A stretch of 64,000 bases of DNA from MnTg04 sp964568075 (GCA_964568075.1 CAZMOM010000013.1:1-64000), one strand, 5' to 3'; shown: positions 44,063-53,515, counted from the first letter of the stretch. A program made the numbers and translations. Notes: generated by a model not told the origin, from the letters alone.

Positions 44063-44863
44063 TCAGGGCGCCGGCGTGTTGCGCGCCCGATTACGAGAAT
44101 ATACGATTGAGATGATAACCACGCCGGCGATGATCATCGGCAGCGACAATACCTGCCCCATCGTAACCCAACCGAACGCCAGGTATCCCAGGTGCGCATC
44201 GGGTACGCGCACAAACTCGACCAGGAATCGGAATATGCCGTACAGCAGCAGAAACAGACCGCTGATCGCCATAACCGGTCGCGGTTTTGCCGAATAGACC
44301 CAGAGTACTGCGAACAACAGGAAGCCCTCCAGGAAGGCTTCATATAGTTGCGACGCGTGCAGCGCCTTACCGTTGACCATGACGGACCAGGGCGCGTTCG
44401 GGTCGGCCGCGCTGCCCCACAGTTCGCCGTTGATGAAATTGCCGATCCTGCCAAAACCCAGCCCCAGCGGTACCAGCGGTGTCGTGAAATCCGCTATTTG
44501 CCAGAATGTCTGACCGCTTTTCCGGGCGAATAACAACAGCGCGACGATCACCCCAAGCAGACCGCCATGAAACGACATGCCGCCTTCCCAGATTTTGAAA
44601 ATCGATAATGGATGGTCGACCAGTTGCGAGCTGCCATAAAACAACATGTAGCCGATGCGACCGCCGAGGATTATTCCCATCGCGCCATAGAAAACCAGGT
44701 CGTCCACCTGCAACGCTGTCCAGCCAGAGTCGGGTCTTTTTGCTCGCCGCCGGCCCAGCCACCAGGCCATCGCAAAAGCCAGCAAATACATCAGGCCATA
44801 CCAGCGAATTTGCAGCGGACCCACGCTAATAGCAATAGAATCGAATTCGGGATAGGTCCACAT
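44063..44863 (-). CDS. lgt: prolipoprotein diacylglyceryl transferase
   Basis: Lgt adds diacylglycerol to the lipobox cysteine of prolipoproteins such as RlpA. The 266-residue inner-membrane protein has about seven membrane helices and the signature GRIGNFINGELWG, including the essential arginine and asparagine. RWYGLMYLLAFAMAWWLG is the usual first-helix region. The frame extends to 44995, but the ATG at 44863 (MWTYPEFDSIAISVGPLQIRW) matches the conserved start. Confidence 0.96.
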   Translation of the reverse strand: MWTYPEFDSIAISVGPLQIRWYGLMYLLAFAMAWWLGRRRAKRPDSGWTALQVDDLVFYGAMGIILGGRIGYMLFYGSSQLVDHPLSIFKIWEGGMSFHGGLLGVIVALLLFARKSGQTFWQIADFTTPLVPLGLGFGRIGNFINGELWGSAADPNAPWSVMVNGKALHASQLYEAFLEGFLLFAVLWVYSAKPRPVMAISGLFLLLYGIFRFLVEFVRVPDAHLGYLAFGWVTMGQVLSLPMIIAGVVIISIVYSRNRARNTPAP

Positions 44864-44938
44864 GGGGCGTAAGTGTAGCAAAGGATGGACCCGCGGTTTG
44901 GCGATGATAAAGTGATGCGCGGCGAGGAGAAACAGATT

Positions 44939-46984
44939 GTGAAAACTGAACAGAACAGGCTGGGCGGCGAGACGAGTCCATACCTTTTGCAACACGCCGA
45001 CAACCCGGTCGACTGGTACCCATGGGGTAGCGATGCGCTGGACAAAGCCAGGAAGGAAAACAAGCCAATATTGCTTTCCATCGGCTACTCAGCCTGCCAC
45101 TGGTGTCATGTCATGGCGCACGAGTCTTTTGAAAACCCGCGGATTGCGGAACTGATGAACCGGTTGTTTGTGAATATCAAAGTGGACCGCGAGGAGCGGC
45201 CCGATCTCGATCGCGTTTATCAAACGGCCCATCAGGTCCTGGCGCGACGAGCGGGCGGCTGGCCCTTGACTGCGTTCCTCGACCCCAAAGATCAGCTGCC
45301 ATTTTTCGCCGGCACTTACTTTCCGCCGGCCGCACGCCACGGCATGCCTGGATTTACCGATGTGCTGACACGGGTCGAAGAGTTTTTCCGGAAGGAACAC
45401 CAGGGTATGCGCCAGCAGGTCGAATCCCTTCAGGGCGTGCTGGCGCAGATCGAATCGCCGCCGAGCGACGATATGGCGGACGCGGCGGTTTTTCAGCAGG
45501 TACGGCAGACGATGGAGCAGGATTTTGATTCGCGTTTTGGCGGCTTTGGTCCGGCTCCAAAATTTCCCCATTCCACGCATTGCCAGAGGCTGTTGCGCCA
45601 GTGGCGCTCCACCGCGAAACAGTCCAATCCGGACGTGCAGGCGTTGTACATCGTCAGTCACACATTAATGCAGATGGCTCGGGGTGGCCTATACGACCAG
45701 TTGGGCGGCGGTTTTTTCAGATACAGCGTGGATGTGAGCTGGACGATTCCGCATTTTGAAAAAATGCTCTATGACAACGCCCAGTTGTTGTCGTTGTATG
45801 CGCAGGCCTTGCAAGCCAGTGCCGACCCGTATTACCGGGACATCGCCAGTGAGACAGCCGACTGGGTGATACGTGAAATGCAATCGCCTGATGGCGGATT
45901 TTACGCAACACTGGATGCCGACAGCCTGGACGAGTGCGGTCACAAAAAAGAAGGCGCTTTCTACACCTGGTCACGCGACGAAATAAAAAGCTTGCTGGAC
46001 GACGACGAGTATCGGTCAGTCGAGACAGCCTTCGGTCTCGACCAGCCGCCCAATTTCGAAAACAGCCGTTGGCACTTGAACCTGCAGCGGGGGCAACCGC
46101 AGGACGGCGCCCTGTTCGCCCGCGCCAAAGAGAAATTACAGCAAGCACGCGACACCAGATCCCGGCCGGCACGCGATGAAAAAATCATTTGCAGCTGGAA
46201 CGGGTTGATGATCCAGGGCCTGGCGATCGCCGCCCGCGCGCTGGACCGGGACGACTTTACCGAATCGGCCATCCGCGCCGCGAAATTTGTTCGCGAAAAG
46301 CTTTGGAAGGACGAGACCGGACTGCTCTCCGTTTACAAGGATGGTCGCGCGCGCTTTCCGGCTTACCTCGACGACTACGCCTTCCTGCTCAACGGATTGC
46401 TGGAACTACTGCAAACCCGATGGGATTCGCAGCTGCTCAGCTTTTGCCTGAAACTCGCCCGGCGCCTGATCGATGATTTCGAAGATAAGGACCATGGCGG
46501 ATTTTTTTTCACGGCCCACCAGCACGAAAAACTATTGTTCCGGCCGAAGACCTTTGCCGACGAAGCGATCCCTGCAGGCAACGGCGTCGCGGCGGTAGCG
46601 TTACAGCGCTTGGGCTACCTGCTCGGAGACACCGCTTTTCTAAAGGCGGCAGAGGATGCCCTGAAAAGCGGCCGGGCAGCGATCGAGAAATACCCCTCCG
46701 CACACGCGACGATGCTGGACGCTTTGGAAGAGCATCTTTATCCGGGAGAGACGATCATTATTCGCGGGGATCCGGGCGAAGCAGCCCGCTGGCAGAAAGC
46801 CGCTACCCTGGCTTACGCGCCCACAAGACAAGTGTATCTGCTGACCGGAGATGATCAGGAACTGCCGGACTTGATGGCGGACAAGCGAGCCGGAAAAAAT
46901 ACGGTGGCCTATGTCTGCCAGGGTCACGTTTGCGGTGAGCCGCTGACGACGATGGAAGCGATGCTGGAAGCGATCTCGAAATAA
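44939..46984 (+). CDS. DUF255 thioredoxin-domain protein (YyaL/SSP411 family)
   Basis: A 681-residue protein of the YyaL/SSP411 family. Its N-terminal 160 residues are a thioredoxin-like DUF255 domain beginning NRLGGETSPYLLQHADNPVDWYPWG, with a CxxC-type site C53-H-W-C56. The remainder is an (alpha/alpha)6 barrel like those of N-acylglucosamine epimerases (HFEKMLYDNAQLL, SWNGLMIQGLA). The physiological role is not established. GTG at 44939 with GGCGAGGAG 11 bp upstream is preferred; ATGs at 44885 and 44915 would add residues without family similarity. Divergent from lgt. Confidence 0.88.
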   Translation: MKTEQNRLGGETSPYLLQHADNPVDWYPWGSDALDKARKENKPILLSIGYSACHWCHVMAHESFENPRIAELMNRLFVNIKVDREERPDLDRVYQTAHQVLARRAGGWPLTAFLDPKDQLPFFAGTYFPPAARHGMPGFTDVLTRVEEFFRKEHQGMRQQVESLQGVLAQIESPPSDDMADAAVFQQVRQTMEQDFDSRFGGFGPAPKFPHSTHCQRLLRQWRSTAKQSNPDVQALYIVSHTLMQMARGGLYDQLGGGFFRYSVDVSWTIPHFEKMLYDNAQLLSLYAQALQASADPYYRDIASETADWVIREMQSPDGGFYATLDADSLDECGHKKEGAFYTWSRDEIKSLLDDDEYRSVETAFGLDQPPNFENSRWHLNLQRGQPQDGALFARAKEKLQQARDTRSRPARDEKIICSWNGLMIQGLAIAARALDRDDFTESAIRAAKFVREKLWKDETGLLSVYKDGRARFPAYLDDYAFLLNGLLELLQTRWDSQLLSFCLKLARRLIDDFEDKDHGGFFFTAHQHEKLLFRPKTFADEAIPAGNGVAAVALQRLGYLLGDTAFLKAAEDALKSGRAAIEKYPSAHATMLDALEEHLYPGETIIIRGDPGEAARWQKAATLAYAPTRQVYLLTGDDQELPDLMADKRAGKNTVAYVCQGHVCGEPLTTMEAMLEAISK

Positions 46985-47004
46985 AAAAGCCGACTTGAGC
47001 CGGC
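46983..47004 (-). terminator. weak intrinsic terminator, minus strand
   Basis: On the minus strand GCCG-GCTCAAGT-CGGC (47004-46989) is followed by six T. The stem is only four base pairs plus one internal pair, so it is weak. It lies just past the DUF4242 remnant and touches the stop codon of the convergent DUF255 gene. Confidence 0.4.
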
Positions 47005-47026
47005 CTCATGATCAGGGTATCGACGG

Positions 47027-47239
47027 TCAGCCGTTGGCGGTATCCGGATTTATGGTCTTGCCAACCTCAAACACGTTGTTGGCCGGAAACCCGCTGCGCT
47101 CAGCGTGCCGATGAATCAGAGCCTCTTCGGCGGCGTTGCAGATACAGAATATCTTGTCGTCCCCGACATAAGACTGTACCGATTCGACGGGAGACCACCG
47201 TTTTTCTTTTTTATAGGCCGGGTCAAATCGCGTTCGCGA
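47027..47239 (-). pseudogene. DUF4242-type gene remnant lacking a start codon
   Basis: A minus-strand frame of 70 codons runs from just after a TAA (47240-47242) to a TGA at 47027-47029. It has no ATG, GTG or TTG near its beginning. Its sequence (VQSYVGDDKIFCICNAAEEA, then HAERSGFPANNVFEV) closely resembles the C-terminal two thirds of DUF4242 proteins, a small ferredoxin-like family with reported nickel-binding members. The first strand of the fold is missing. It therefore looks like the 3' part of a broken gene, unless the upstream stop codon is a sequencing frameshift. It fills most of the 312-bp gap between the DUF255 and M23 genes. Confidence 0.6.
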
Positions 47240-47296
47240 TTATGCTGATTGTGGCGCAGAACAGTTTGCTTGCTGGCCTGGACGAAAAGACGTGGC

Positions 47297-48226
47297 TTAC
47301 GGATAGCTGGTGAGTACCCGGCCGGCCCGGGGCGAAACACCACGACCGCGTTGGTCGCGAAAGACAAAGGGGACGGATACCAATTCCATGCCCTTGTTAA
47401 GCTGAACATCAAAGTGCAAATGCGGACCCGTACTGAAACCGGTGTTGCCAGAATCGGCGATATACTCGCCGCCTTCGACCGGCTGGCCGATCCGCACCCG
47501 GATGGAATCCCAGTTCAGGTGCGCATAAACGGCGATGCTGCCATCATCGTGAACGATTCTGACCAGGTTCGCTTTTGGTGCGTCTTTCTCCACGTCTGTG
47601 CCATTGGCAAAAAAATGCGTGGCGATATCAACCACTTTGCCACGTCGTGCCGAGTAAACCGGCGTGCCGACCGGCATGACAAAATCGACCGCGTAACGAT
47701 TCCCCGCATTCTGATGTGATAAATCGCCCGGGTAGGCCTGGCTTATCGTGTATTTGGACGAGACGGCAAACGGTGCCCGATATGGCACCGGCGGAGAGTG
47801 CTTCGCCGCAGGGTCGCCGATCGTAAATTGCGCCTCGTACGCGAAAGACCAGTTACCCGGCCGGATGGCGCGGATGGTGGTAACCACTTCATCGGTGGTC
47901 GCGCCCACGATATGATGAACCTTCTCACCGGGTTGATGACTCAGATTCTCCGCTTCGGTTATCTGCAGGCTGATTTCGACCGGCACTTCAAAGGTATTGA
48001 TCGCGACCAGATCGACTTCGCCATCGCGACGCCTTTCGGTCATCGTGATCGTCGGCCGGGGTCGTTCCGACTGGATGTCCTGAATTTCGGCCTCTGTTTT
48101 TCCAGGTGGCGGGCGGTCCGAGTAAACCCATTTTCCGTTTTCGTCTTTGTATTTATAGAGTTGCTGCGACGTCGCCAACAGAGGCAACAGCAACAGGATC
48201 AACGCGCATAATGACCACCGGCTCAC
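47297..48226 (-). CDS. DUF4124 and M23 peptidase protein, exported
   Basis: A 309-residue secreted protein. A signal peptide (LCALILLLLPLLATSQ) is followed by a DUF4124 module (LYKYKDENGKWVYSDRPP, about 23-45), a linker domain, and a C-terminal M23 (LytM) endopeptidase domain (about 165-290). The zinc ligands are the H and D of HQNAGNRYAVDF and HLH in GPHLHFDVQ, with YAHL between, so the enzyme looks active on peptidoglycan cross-links. Start is GTG at 48226 with GGAGAG about 7 bp upstream; an ATG at 48340 would overlap the cupin gene and hide the signal peptide. Confidence 0.9.
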   Translation of the reverse strand: MSRWSLCALILLLLPLLATSQQLYKYKDENGKWVYSDRPPPGKTEAEIQDIQSERPRPTITMTERRRDGEVDLVAINTFEVPVEISLQITEAENLSHQPGEKVHHIVGATTDEVVTTIRAIRPGNWSFAYEAQFTIGDPAAKHSPPVPYRAPFAVSSKYTISQAYPGDLSHQNAGNRYAVDFVMPVGTPVYSARRGKVVDIATHFFANGTDVEKDAPKANLVRIVHDDGSIAVYAHLNWDSIRVRIGQPVEGGEYIADSGNTGFSTGPHLHFDVQLNKGMELVSVPFVFRDQRGRGVSPRAGRVLTSYP

Positions 48227-48266
48227 AGGGCTCTCTCCTGACCAGCGGCCCGTTGTGTGCGAAATC

Positions 48267-48626
48267 TCATGCCCAGCTACCGACCGTACCTGCTCGCGTG
48301 CCAGGCTGATCTCCGCTGTTACTCGTCCCTTTTTTCTCAATCAACAGTATCTGGCACTCTTCATCTGCCACGGGACGATGTTCCGTCCCCGCAGGGACTA
48401 CAATCATTTCACCTTTCTTTAACGGTACCGGACTGTCACGAAAATCCATAAGCATTTCACCACTGAGCACAATAAATACTTCATCGGTGTCCGAGTGGCT
48501 GTGCCACTCAAACTCACCCTGGATGCGCGTCAGTTTTAATTCATGGTCATTCATACTGGCAACGATACGCGGCGACCAGAGTTCATTGATCTCATTGAGT
48601 TTCTCACCAAAATTAACTGCCTGCAT
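48267..48626 (-). CDS. cupin-domain protein
   Basis: A 119-residue single-domain cupin. Motif 1 is FEWHSHSDTDEVFIVLSGE (two histidines and a glutamate as metal ligands); motif 2 includes VPAGTEHRPVA with the third histidine. It resembles small stand-alone cupins of unknown substrate. The ATG at 48626 has GAGGA 8 bp upstream, and its first 14 bp overlap the end of the HtrA-like gene, so the two are probably coupled. The C-terminal tail (about 100-119) is outside the cupin fold and looks disordered. Confidence 0.88.
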   Translation of the reverse strand: MQAVNFGEKLNEINELWSPRIVASMNDHELKLTRIQGEFEWHSHSDTDEVFIVLSGEMLMDFRDSPVPLKKGEMIVVPAGTEHRPVADEECQILLIEKKGTSNSGDQPGTRAGTVGSWA

Positions 48627-51456
48627 TGACCGGTTCCTCATTTTTACCGATTGTGTTGCCGGGTAATGGAGTCCGCCGCCAGCCGTTTTCGGTTCGATTT
48701 ATTTCATATGCCGGCCAGTACCGGTCATCGATTTTCAAAGTGATCACTTCAATCCGTTCATTCCAGGTCATCGTTTTAAGGCGTACCGCCTCTCGGTCCC
48801 GCTTGTCACGAACCGCTGATATAAATGCGTCGAGATCTGGCGTGTCCACTTCATCGACGGACAAAATTCTGCGGCCGGCCCAAAGACCGTAACGATTGGC
48901 AGGCGAGCCGTAGGCGAAAAACGCGACATAGACACCGCGCGGCGGAATACCCCTCTGCACCGCCATGGCACGGTGTGGCGCTTGCAGCAACGCGCCCGCC
49001 CACATCACGACACGATCCAGACCACCGCCACTCAATGCGGCGGTCCGTACTTCAATTTTCAGTACGCGGCGATCGCGCCATACTTCCACCGTTACCGACG
49101 CCTGCTGCACCGCTTTCTCGACTTCCCGGAAACTGCTGACCGCCTGTCCGTCGATGGTCAGCAGAAGATCGCCCGCTCTGAGTTTTTCCGCCGCCGGTGA
49201 TCCAGCCACCGTACGCCGGATACTCAGTACCTGACGCCTTTCAGGATCATGTTTTTCCAGCTGGGAAACCCGATTATCAGGCAACCCCAGTTTTCGCGCG
49301 CTGGCAAGCGGAATCAGGTCGAACTGAATTTCCAGCGAATGCAACGGATTCTGGCTGCGCGACAGCTCAAGCGTCTCCCTGATCAAATCCGCCGGTATAC
49401 CCTCCACCCGTTGCCCCAGCTCCTGGCCTGCTTGAAAAGCAAAACTCGACCACATCGCCAGAACCTCGCCTTTTTTGTTCGCAAGAACACCATCGAATTC
49501 AGTTGGCGGGTTGACGACCGAGATCGTCTCAAGATTGCTGTCGGTAAAACGCATCGTACGCGACAACGGCAGAACGAGGGCGTCTACGGTTGCCACTTCC
49601 GTCGCCTGCACCGCCAGTTTATGGTCACCTTTAAGACCGACAGCCCAAACTGCATCGCCGGCCTTGACTTCGGTGTCGCTCAGTCGCGCGGCCCTGACCG
49701 GCGTATCGCCAATCAACACAGGGTCATAGGAAACGACGGAAAAATTGTGCAGCGGGTGAACATAGACGACCTCGCCGGGAATTTCGAGGCTACCGGCGAA
49801 AGTCAGGCTCACGTCCCCCAGCGCGACCGGCACCGTGTTGCGGTCAACGATAACCAGTCCGCGGTGGATATCCACGATCAGACCCGTGCCATGGTAATAG
49901 CGATCCGCAACGCCGGAGACGGTATAAGGCATATCGAAATTAACCATCACCAGCGACGGCGCCAGTTTCCTCGATCGTGGATCGCCGTTGCCGGTGATTT
50001 GCGTCGTCGCTGCCTGCAGCGATATCGGCGGAGGCCCGTCCTGCAGATCGCGACACGGCCAGACGCCTTCTTTATCATCCCGCACGCAGTACCGTGCGGG
50101 GAACCAGGACCTGTCCATGCGCATTACCCGCAGCTGGGAATTACTCGGATTCTCGAAAGTGATAAACCTGATGCTCACTTTTTCACCATCGGCCAGCGTA
50201 TCGAGCACTGCCTCGAACTCGTCAATGTTGCTGACCGGGGTGCCTCCCAGCGCCTTGATGACCGATGCCCTGGGTATCGCCAGCGTTCCGAAAACATATC
50301 CCGGGATGGCGATATAGACGCCTTGCGGCGGGATATTGAAATGCCTTGCCTGCTGGTAGGAAAGATTGTGGACCACCGCGTTGCCGAACTCGATATATCT
50401 GTCCGGTGTTATATCGTGCAGATCCCCGACCCCTAGGCGGGATTTCAGCAGACGTCCACCCCTACTGACCTCCATTTCCACCATCTCGCCAACACTGGAG
50501 TCCAGGATCGACTCCAGCGTGACAAAATCGGTGACCATCTGCTCGTTTACGCGAACCAGTATGTCGCCGGGTTGGAAAAACTCCTGCGCGCCGGATCCGG
50601 GTACCACCTGCTGGACAACCAGCATTCCGGTTCGCAGTGGCTGCCTGCGTCTGGCTTCGGCTTCGACCTCCGTGCCGAGCCCGAGACGTCGCAGTTCGTC
50701 ATAGGGCTTTTGGGAAAAAATCGTCTGCAGGGTTCCGCGCGAAACTTGTTCGCCGGCTCTGATCAGGCCAAGAGCACGTTGTACCCGGTCGAGCGGTAGG
50801 TAAAAACTTGACGCGGCCGAACTGGTGCCGCCGGCATTCAACGCAACGACATTGCCTACGATATCGATAACCGGCGAACCTGATGACCCGCCCGAGGTAT
50901 TTGACGCCGCCTGAATATAGAAAGTGTTGAAGTCGTTAAAGTTACCGCGCCCGTAGTCGGGTGCATCCCGGTCCAGCCGGGCGATCGTACCGGCGAGGAT
51001 CGCCAGTTGTTCGCCGGCATCGTTCCCGACGACCCTGATTTCCCGGCCTATCTGCGCCATTTCCGGCGCCAGTGAGAATTCGTACGGTTTTATATAACTG
51101 AGTTTCGACGGGTCGTAACGGTAGAAACCGAAATCGTGGACCGGATCCCGGTAAACCGGCTTCAGTTCGACTTCTTCGTTATTGATAAAAATCGCCTCGG
51201 CAACAACGGGGCCGGGCGTGACCACGTGCCGGTTGGTCAGAATCAAGCCTTGTTCTGCATCGACCACGAACCCGGTTGCCTGGCTCGACATATTCCACTC
51301 TGTATCAAAAGCCCTGGTACCGTCGACACGGATCGTAACAATGCCATTGCTGACAGTTTCCAGCGTCTTTTTCCACTGATCGCTGTCCTGAGCGGCAGCC
51401 AGCCCCGTCAGCAAAATCAAAGCCACCGCAGTGACGAGGCGCAGTAAGTGATTCAT
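48613..51456 (-). CDS. tandem HtrA-type serine protease with inactive second protease half
   Basis: A 947-residue exported protein (signal peptide LVTAVALILLTGLAAAQ). The first trypsin-like domain (about 35-235) has a full triad: H77 (TNRHVV), D108 (DPVHDFGF) and S192 (GGSSGSPV). Two PDZ-like domains follow (about 275-345 and 375-440). A second protease-fold domain (about 505-690) repeats the pattern, but the aligned triad reads N540, N571 and E653, so it should be inactive. Two more PDZ-like domains end it (about 735-805 and 835-905). The double layout recalls fungal Nma111 and plant Deg7. ATG at 51456 has TAGGAG 5 bp upstream. It follows gcvPB by 67 bp. Confidence 0.9.
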   Translation of the reverse strand: MNHLLRLVTAVALILLTGLAAAQDSDQWKKTLETVSNGIVTIRVDGTRAFDTEWNMSSQATGFVVDAEQGLILTNRHVVTPGPVVAEAIFINNEEVELKPVYRDPVHDFGFYRYDPSKLSYIKPYEFSLAPEMAQIGREIRVVGNDAGEQLAILAGTIARLDRDAPDYGRGNFNDFNTFYIQAASNTSGGSSGSPVIDIVGNVVALNAGGTSSAASSFYLPLDRVQRALGLIRAGEQVSRGTLQTIFSQKPYDELRRLGLGTEVEAEARRRQPLRTGMLVVQQVVPGSGAQEFFQPGDILVRVNEQMVTDFVTLESILDSSVGEMVEMEVSRGGRLLKSRLGVGDLHDITPDRYIEFGNAVVHNLSYQQARHFNIPPQGVYIAIPGYVFGTLAIPRASVIKALGGTPVSNIDEFEAVLDTLADGEKVSIRFITFENPSNSQLRVMRMDRSWFPARYCVRDDKEGVWPCRDLQDGPPPISLQAATTQITGNGDPRSRKLAPSLVMVNFDMPYTVSGVADRYYHGTGLIVDIHRGLVIVDRNTVPVALGDVSLTFAGSLEIPGEVVYVHPLHNFSVVSYDPVLIGDTPVRAARLSDTEVKAGDAVWAVGLKGDHKLAVQATEVATVDALVLPLSRTMRFTDSNLETISVVNPPTEFDGVLANKKGEVLAMWSSFAFQAGQELGQRVEGIPADLIRETLELSRSQNPLHSLEIQFDLIPLASARKLGLPDNRVSQLEKHDPERRQVLSIRRTVAGSPAAEKLRAGDLLLTIDGQAVSSFREVEKAVQQASVTVEVWRDRRVLKIEVRTAALSGGGLDRVVMWAGALLQAPHRAMAVQRGIPPRGVYVAFFAYGSPANRYGLWAGRRILSVDEVDTPDLDAFISAVRDKRDREAVRLKTMTWNERIEVITLKIDDRYWPAYEINRTENGWRRTPLPGNTIGKNEEPVNAGS

Positions 51457-51523
51457 AAGACTCCTAATGCCGGGCGCGTGGATGATTCTGCCGCCTTGGC
51501 TCCAAAAACCCAGGCGGATCGGA

Positions 51524-52987
51524 TCACGACTGCTTCGCCTCCTGCCAGCGCAGGTCAAGCTGACGCGCGGCACGAACATCGTCAAGGCGTCTGACCGGCA
51601 TCGTATAGGGAGCGCCCTTTACCTTTTCGGCATCCGTTTTCGCCAGCTCGCGGATCGCAACCATCGCATCGACAAAACCGTCCAGATCTTCTTTCGCTTC
51701 GCTCTCCGTCGGCTCGATCAGTAAGCACTCGGGAACCAGCAGGGGAAAATAAGTGGTCGGTGCGTGATACCCAAAATCGAGCAGGCACTTCGCGAAGTCC
51801 ATCGCCGTCACTCCAAACTCCGCTTTTTCTTTTTTCAGCGTCACAATGAATTCATGACTGGCGCGGCGCGCCGGGTAGGCGAGGTCAAACCCCGCGTCCT
51901 GAAGTCTCTTCATCAGGTAATTCGCACCCAGGGTGGCGTTTTCCGAGACTCTTTGCATGCCTTCGCGGCCAAGCATGCGCATGTAAACGTAGGCACGAGT
52001 CAGCACTCCGGCATTTCCCATAAAACCCGATAAGCGGCCAATACTCTGTGGCAGGTCCTTCTCCGTCTGCCAGCGAAAGCTGTCGTCTTCACGAGCAACG
52101 ATCGGCAACGGCAAGAAAGCCTGCAGGCGTTCGCCCACGCCCATAGCGCCGGAACCCGGTCCGCCGCCGCCATGTGGTGTCGAAAACGTTTTGTGCAGGT
52201 TCATATGCATAACATCGAAGCCCATGTCACCGGGTCGGACCTTACCGAGAATTGCGTTCAGGTTTGCTCCGTCGTAATACAACAGACCACCGGCGTCGTG
52301 AACAATTCGCGACATTTCGCGAATTCTGCGATCGAATACGCCGACCGTTGACGGATTGGTCAGCATGATGCCGGCCGTCTGCGGCCCGACCGCTACTTTC
52401 AAAGCCTCGATATCAACATCACCGTCCTTGCCAGTCGGAATTTCCCGAACCGCATAGCCGCACATGGTTGCGGTAGCAGGGTTTGTTCCGTGTGCCGCAT
52501 CGGGCACCAGAATCTCATTGCGCTCGCTGTCATTTCGGGCCTGATGATAGGCGCGAATCATCGCGACACCGGCAAATTCTCCCTGTGCGCCGGCCATTGG
52601 GGTCAGGGAAACGGCCTGCATTCCGGTCACCGCCTTCAGCATTTCCTGTAGTTCGTACATACAGGAAAGAAAGCCCTGACCGTGTGACACCGGTCCGAGC
52701 GGATGCCGCGACAGGAAACCAGGCAACATCGCCAGTTGATTACAGGCGCGCGGATTGTATTTCATCGTGCAGGAACCGAGTGGGTAAAAGTGCGTGTCGA
52801 TGGAAAAGTTTTTCTGCGACAAGCGCGTGTAATGACGCACTGTTTGTAATTCCGACACTTCGGGCAATGAGGGCTTGGACCGGCGGAGAAACTCCGCCGG
52901 CAAATCCGATTGCTGCGCCTCCAGGGGCGCTTGTGCCGTCGCCCTGCGACCGCTGCGCGAGTGTTCGAATATCAATCTGTCGCTCAT
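51524..52987 (-). CDS. gcvPB: glycine dehydrogenase (decarboxylating) subunit 2
   Basis: P protein of the glycine cleavage system, second subunit. The 487-residue PLP enzyme decarboxylates glycine and passes the aminomethyl group to GcvH lipoate. The PLP lysine is K266 in HMNLHKTFSTPHGGGGPGSG; DAAHGTNPATA and FYPLGSCTMKYNP are family motifs. The split gcvPA/gcvPB form replaces the single 950-residue GcvP of E. coli. The tpx gene separates it from gcvPA, with only 27 bp before the gcvPB start. Confidence 0.96.
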   Translation of the reverse strand: MSDRLIFEHSRSGRRATAQAPLEAQQSDLPAEFLRRSKPSLPEVSELQTVRHYTRLSQKNFSIDTHFYPLGSCTMKYNPRACNQLAMLPGFLSRHPLGPVSHGQGFLSCMYELQEMLKAVTGMQAVSLTPMAGAQGEFAGVAMIRAYHQARNDSERNEILVPDAAHGTNPATATMCGYAVREIPTGKDGDVDIEALKVAVGPQTAGIMLTNPSTVGVFDRRIREMSRIVHDAGGLLYYDGANLNAILGKVRPGDMGFDVMHMNLHKTFSTPHGGGGPGSGAMGVGERLQAFLPLPIVAREDDSFRWQTEKDLPQSIGRLSGFMGNAGVLTRAYVYMRMLGREGMQRVSENATLGANYLMKRLQDAGFDLAYPARRASHEFIVTLKKEKAEFGVTAMDFAKCLLDFGYHAPTTYFPLLVPECLLIEPTESEAKEDLDGFVDAMVAIRELAKTDAEKVKGAPYTMPVRRLDDVRAARQLDLRWQEAKQS

Positions 52988-53014
52988 ATTCCGCCTGCCC
53001 TTCGTCAGTGAGTT

Positions 53015-53515
53015 TCAGCCCAGCGCTTTCAGCGCCGCTTCGTAGTTCGGTTCCTGGCCGATCTCCGGAACCAGCTCCGAGTGCAAAACCGTGTTGTTCT
53101 CATCCAGAACAACGACCGCCCTCGCAGTCAGGCCTTTCATCGGCCCGTCAATGAGATCGACTCCATAGCTCCTGGCGAAGTCCGGGGCGCGCATCGTCGA
53201 CAGATTCTGAACGTTGTCCAATCCCTCATCGCCGCAGAACCGTTTTTGCGCGAACGGGAGGTCGGCCGAGATCATCAGCATGACGGTGTCTTCGTGCTCT
53301 CGCGCGTAATCATTGAATTTCTTGGTCGATAATGCGCAAATCGGCGTATCGATGCTGGGAAAAATATTCAGCAGTTTTTTTACGCCGGCAAACTCGGCCA
53401 GCGAGACTTCCTGAAGATCGCCGTTGGTCAATTGAAAGTCCGGACCTTTGCCCCCGACCACCGGTATTTCGCCGCCAGTGTGTATTTCCTTTCCACGCAA
53501 AGTAATCGTAGCCAT
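53015..53515 (-). CDS. tpx: thiol peroxidase
   Basis: Tpx is an atypical 2-Cys peroxiredoxin that reduces lipid hydroperoxides with thioredoxin. The 166-residue protein has peroxidatic C60 (FPSIDTPICALS) and resolving C94 (KRFCGDEG), one position from E. coli (C61 and C95). GAGGAAAG precedes the ATG. It sits between gcvPA and gcvPB on the same strand, so it is probably cotranscribed with the glycine cleavage genes, possibly with added control from the 51-bp spacer upstream. Confidence 0.96.
   Translation of the reverse strand: MATITLRGKEIHTGGEIPVVGGKGPDFQLTNGDLQEVSLAEFAGVKKLLNIFPSIDTPICALSTKKFNDYAREHEDTVMLMISADLPFAQKRFCGDEGLDNVQNLSTMRAPDFARSYGVDLIDGPMKGLTARAVVVLDENNTVLHSELVPEIGQEPNYEAALKALG

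Noticed and set aside
46985..47296. tRNA or small RNA gene in the DUF255-M23 gap
   Set aside because: No cloverleaf or conserved RNA motif was seen; the gap is explained mostly by the DUF4242 remnant.
49249..50436. 395-codon plus-strand frame opposite the HtrA gene
   Set aside because: Composition is rich in Arg, His and Gln, as expected for the antisense of a high-GC gene; it has no motif and the other strand has clear protease and PDZ motifs.
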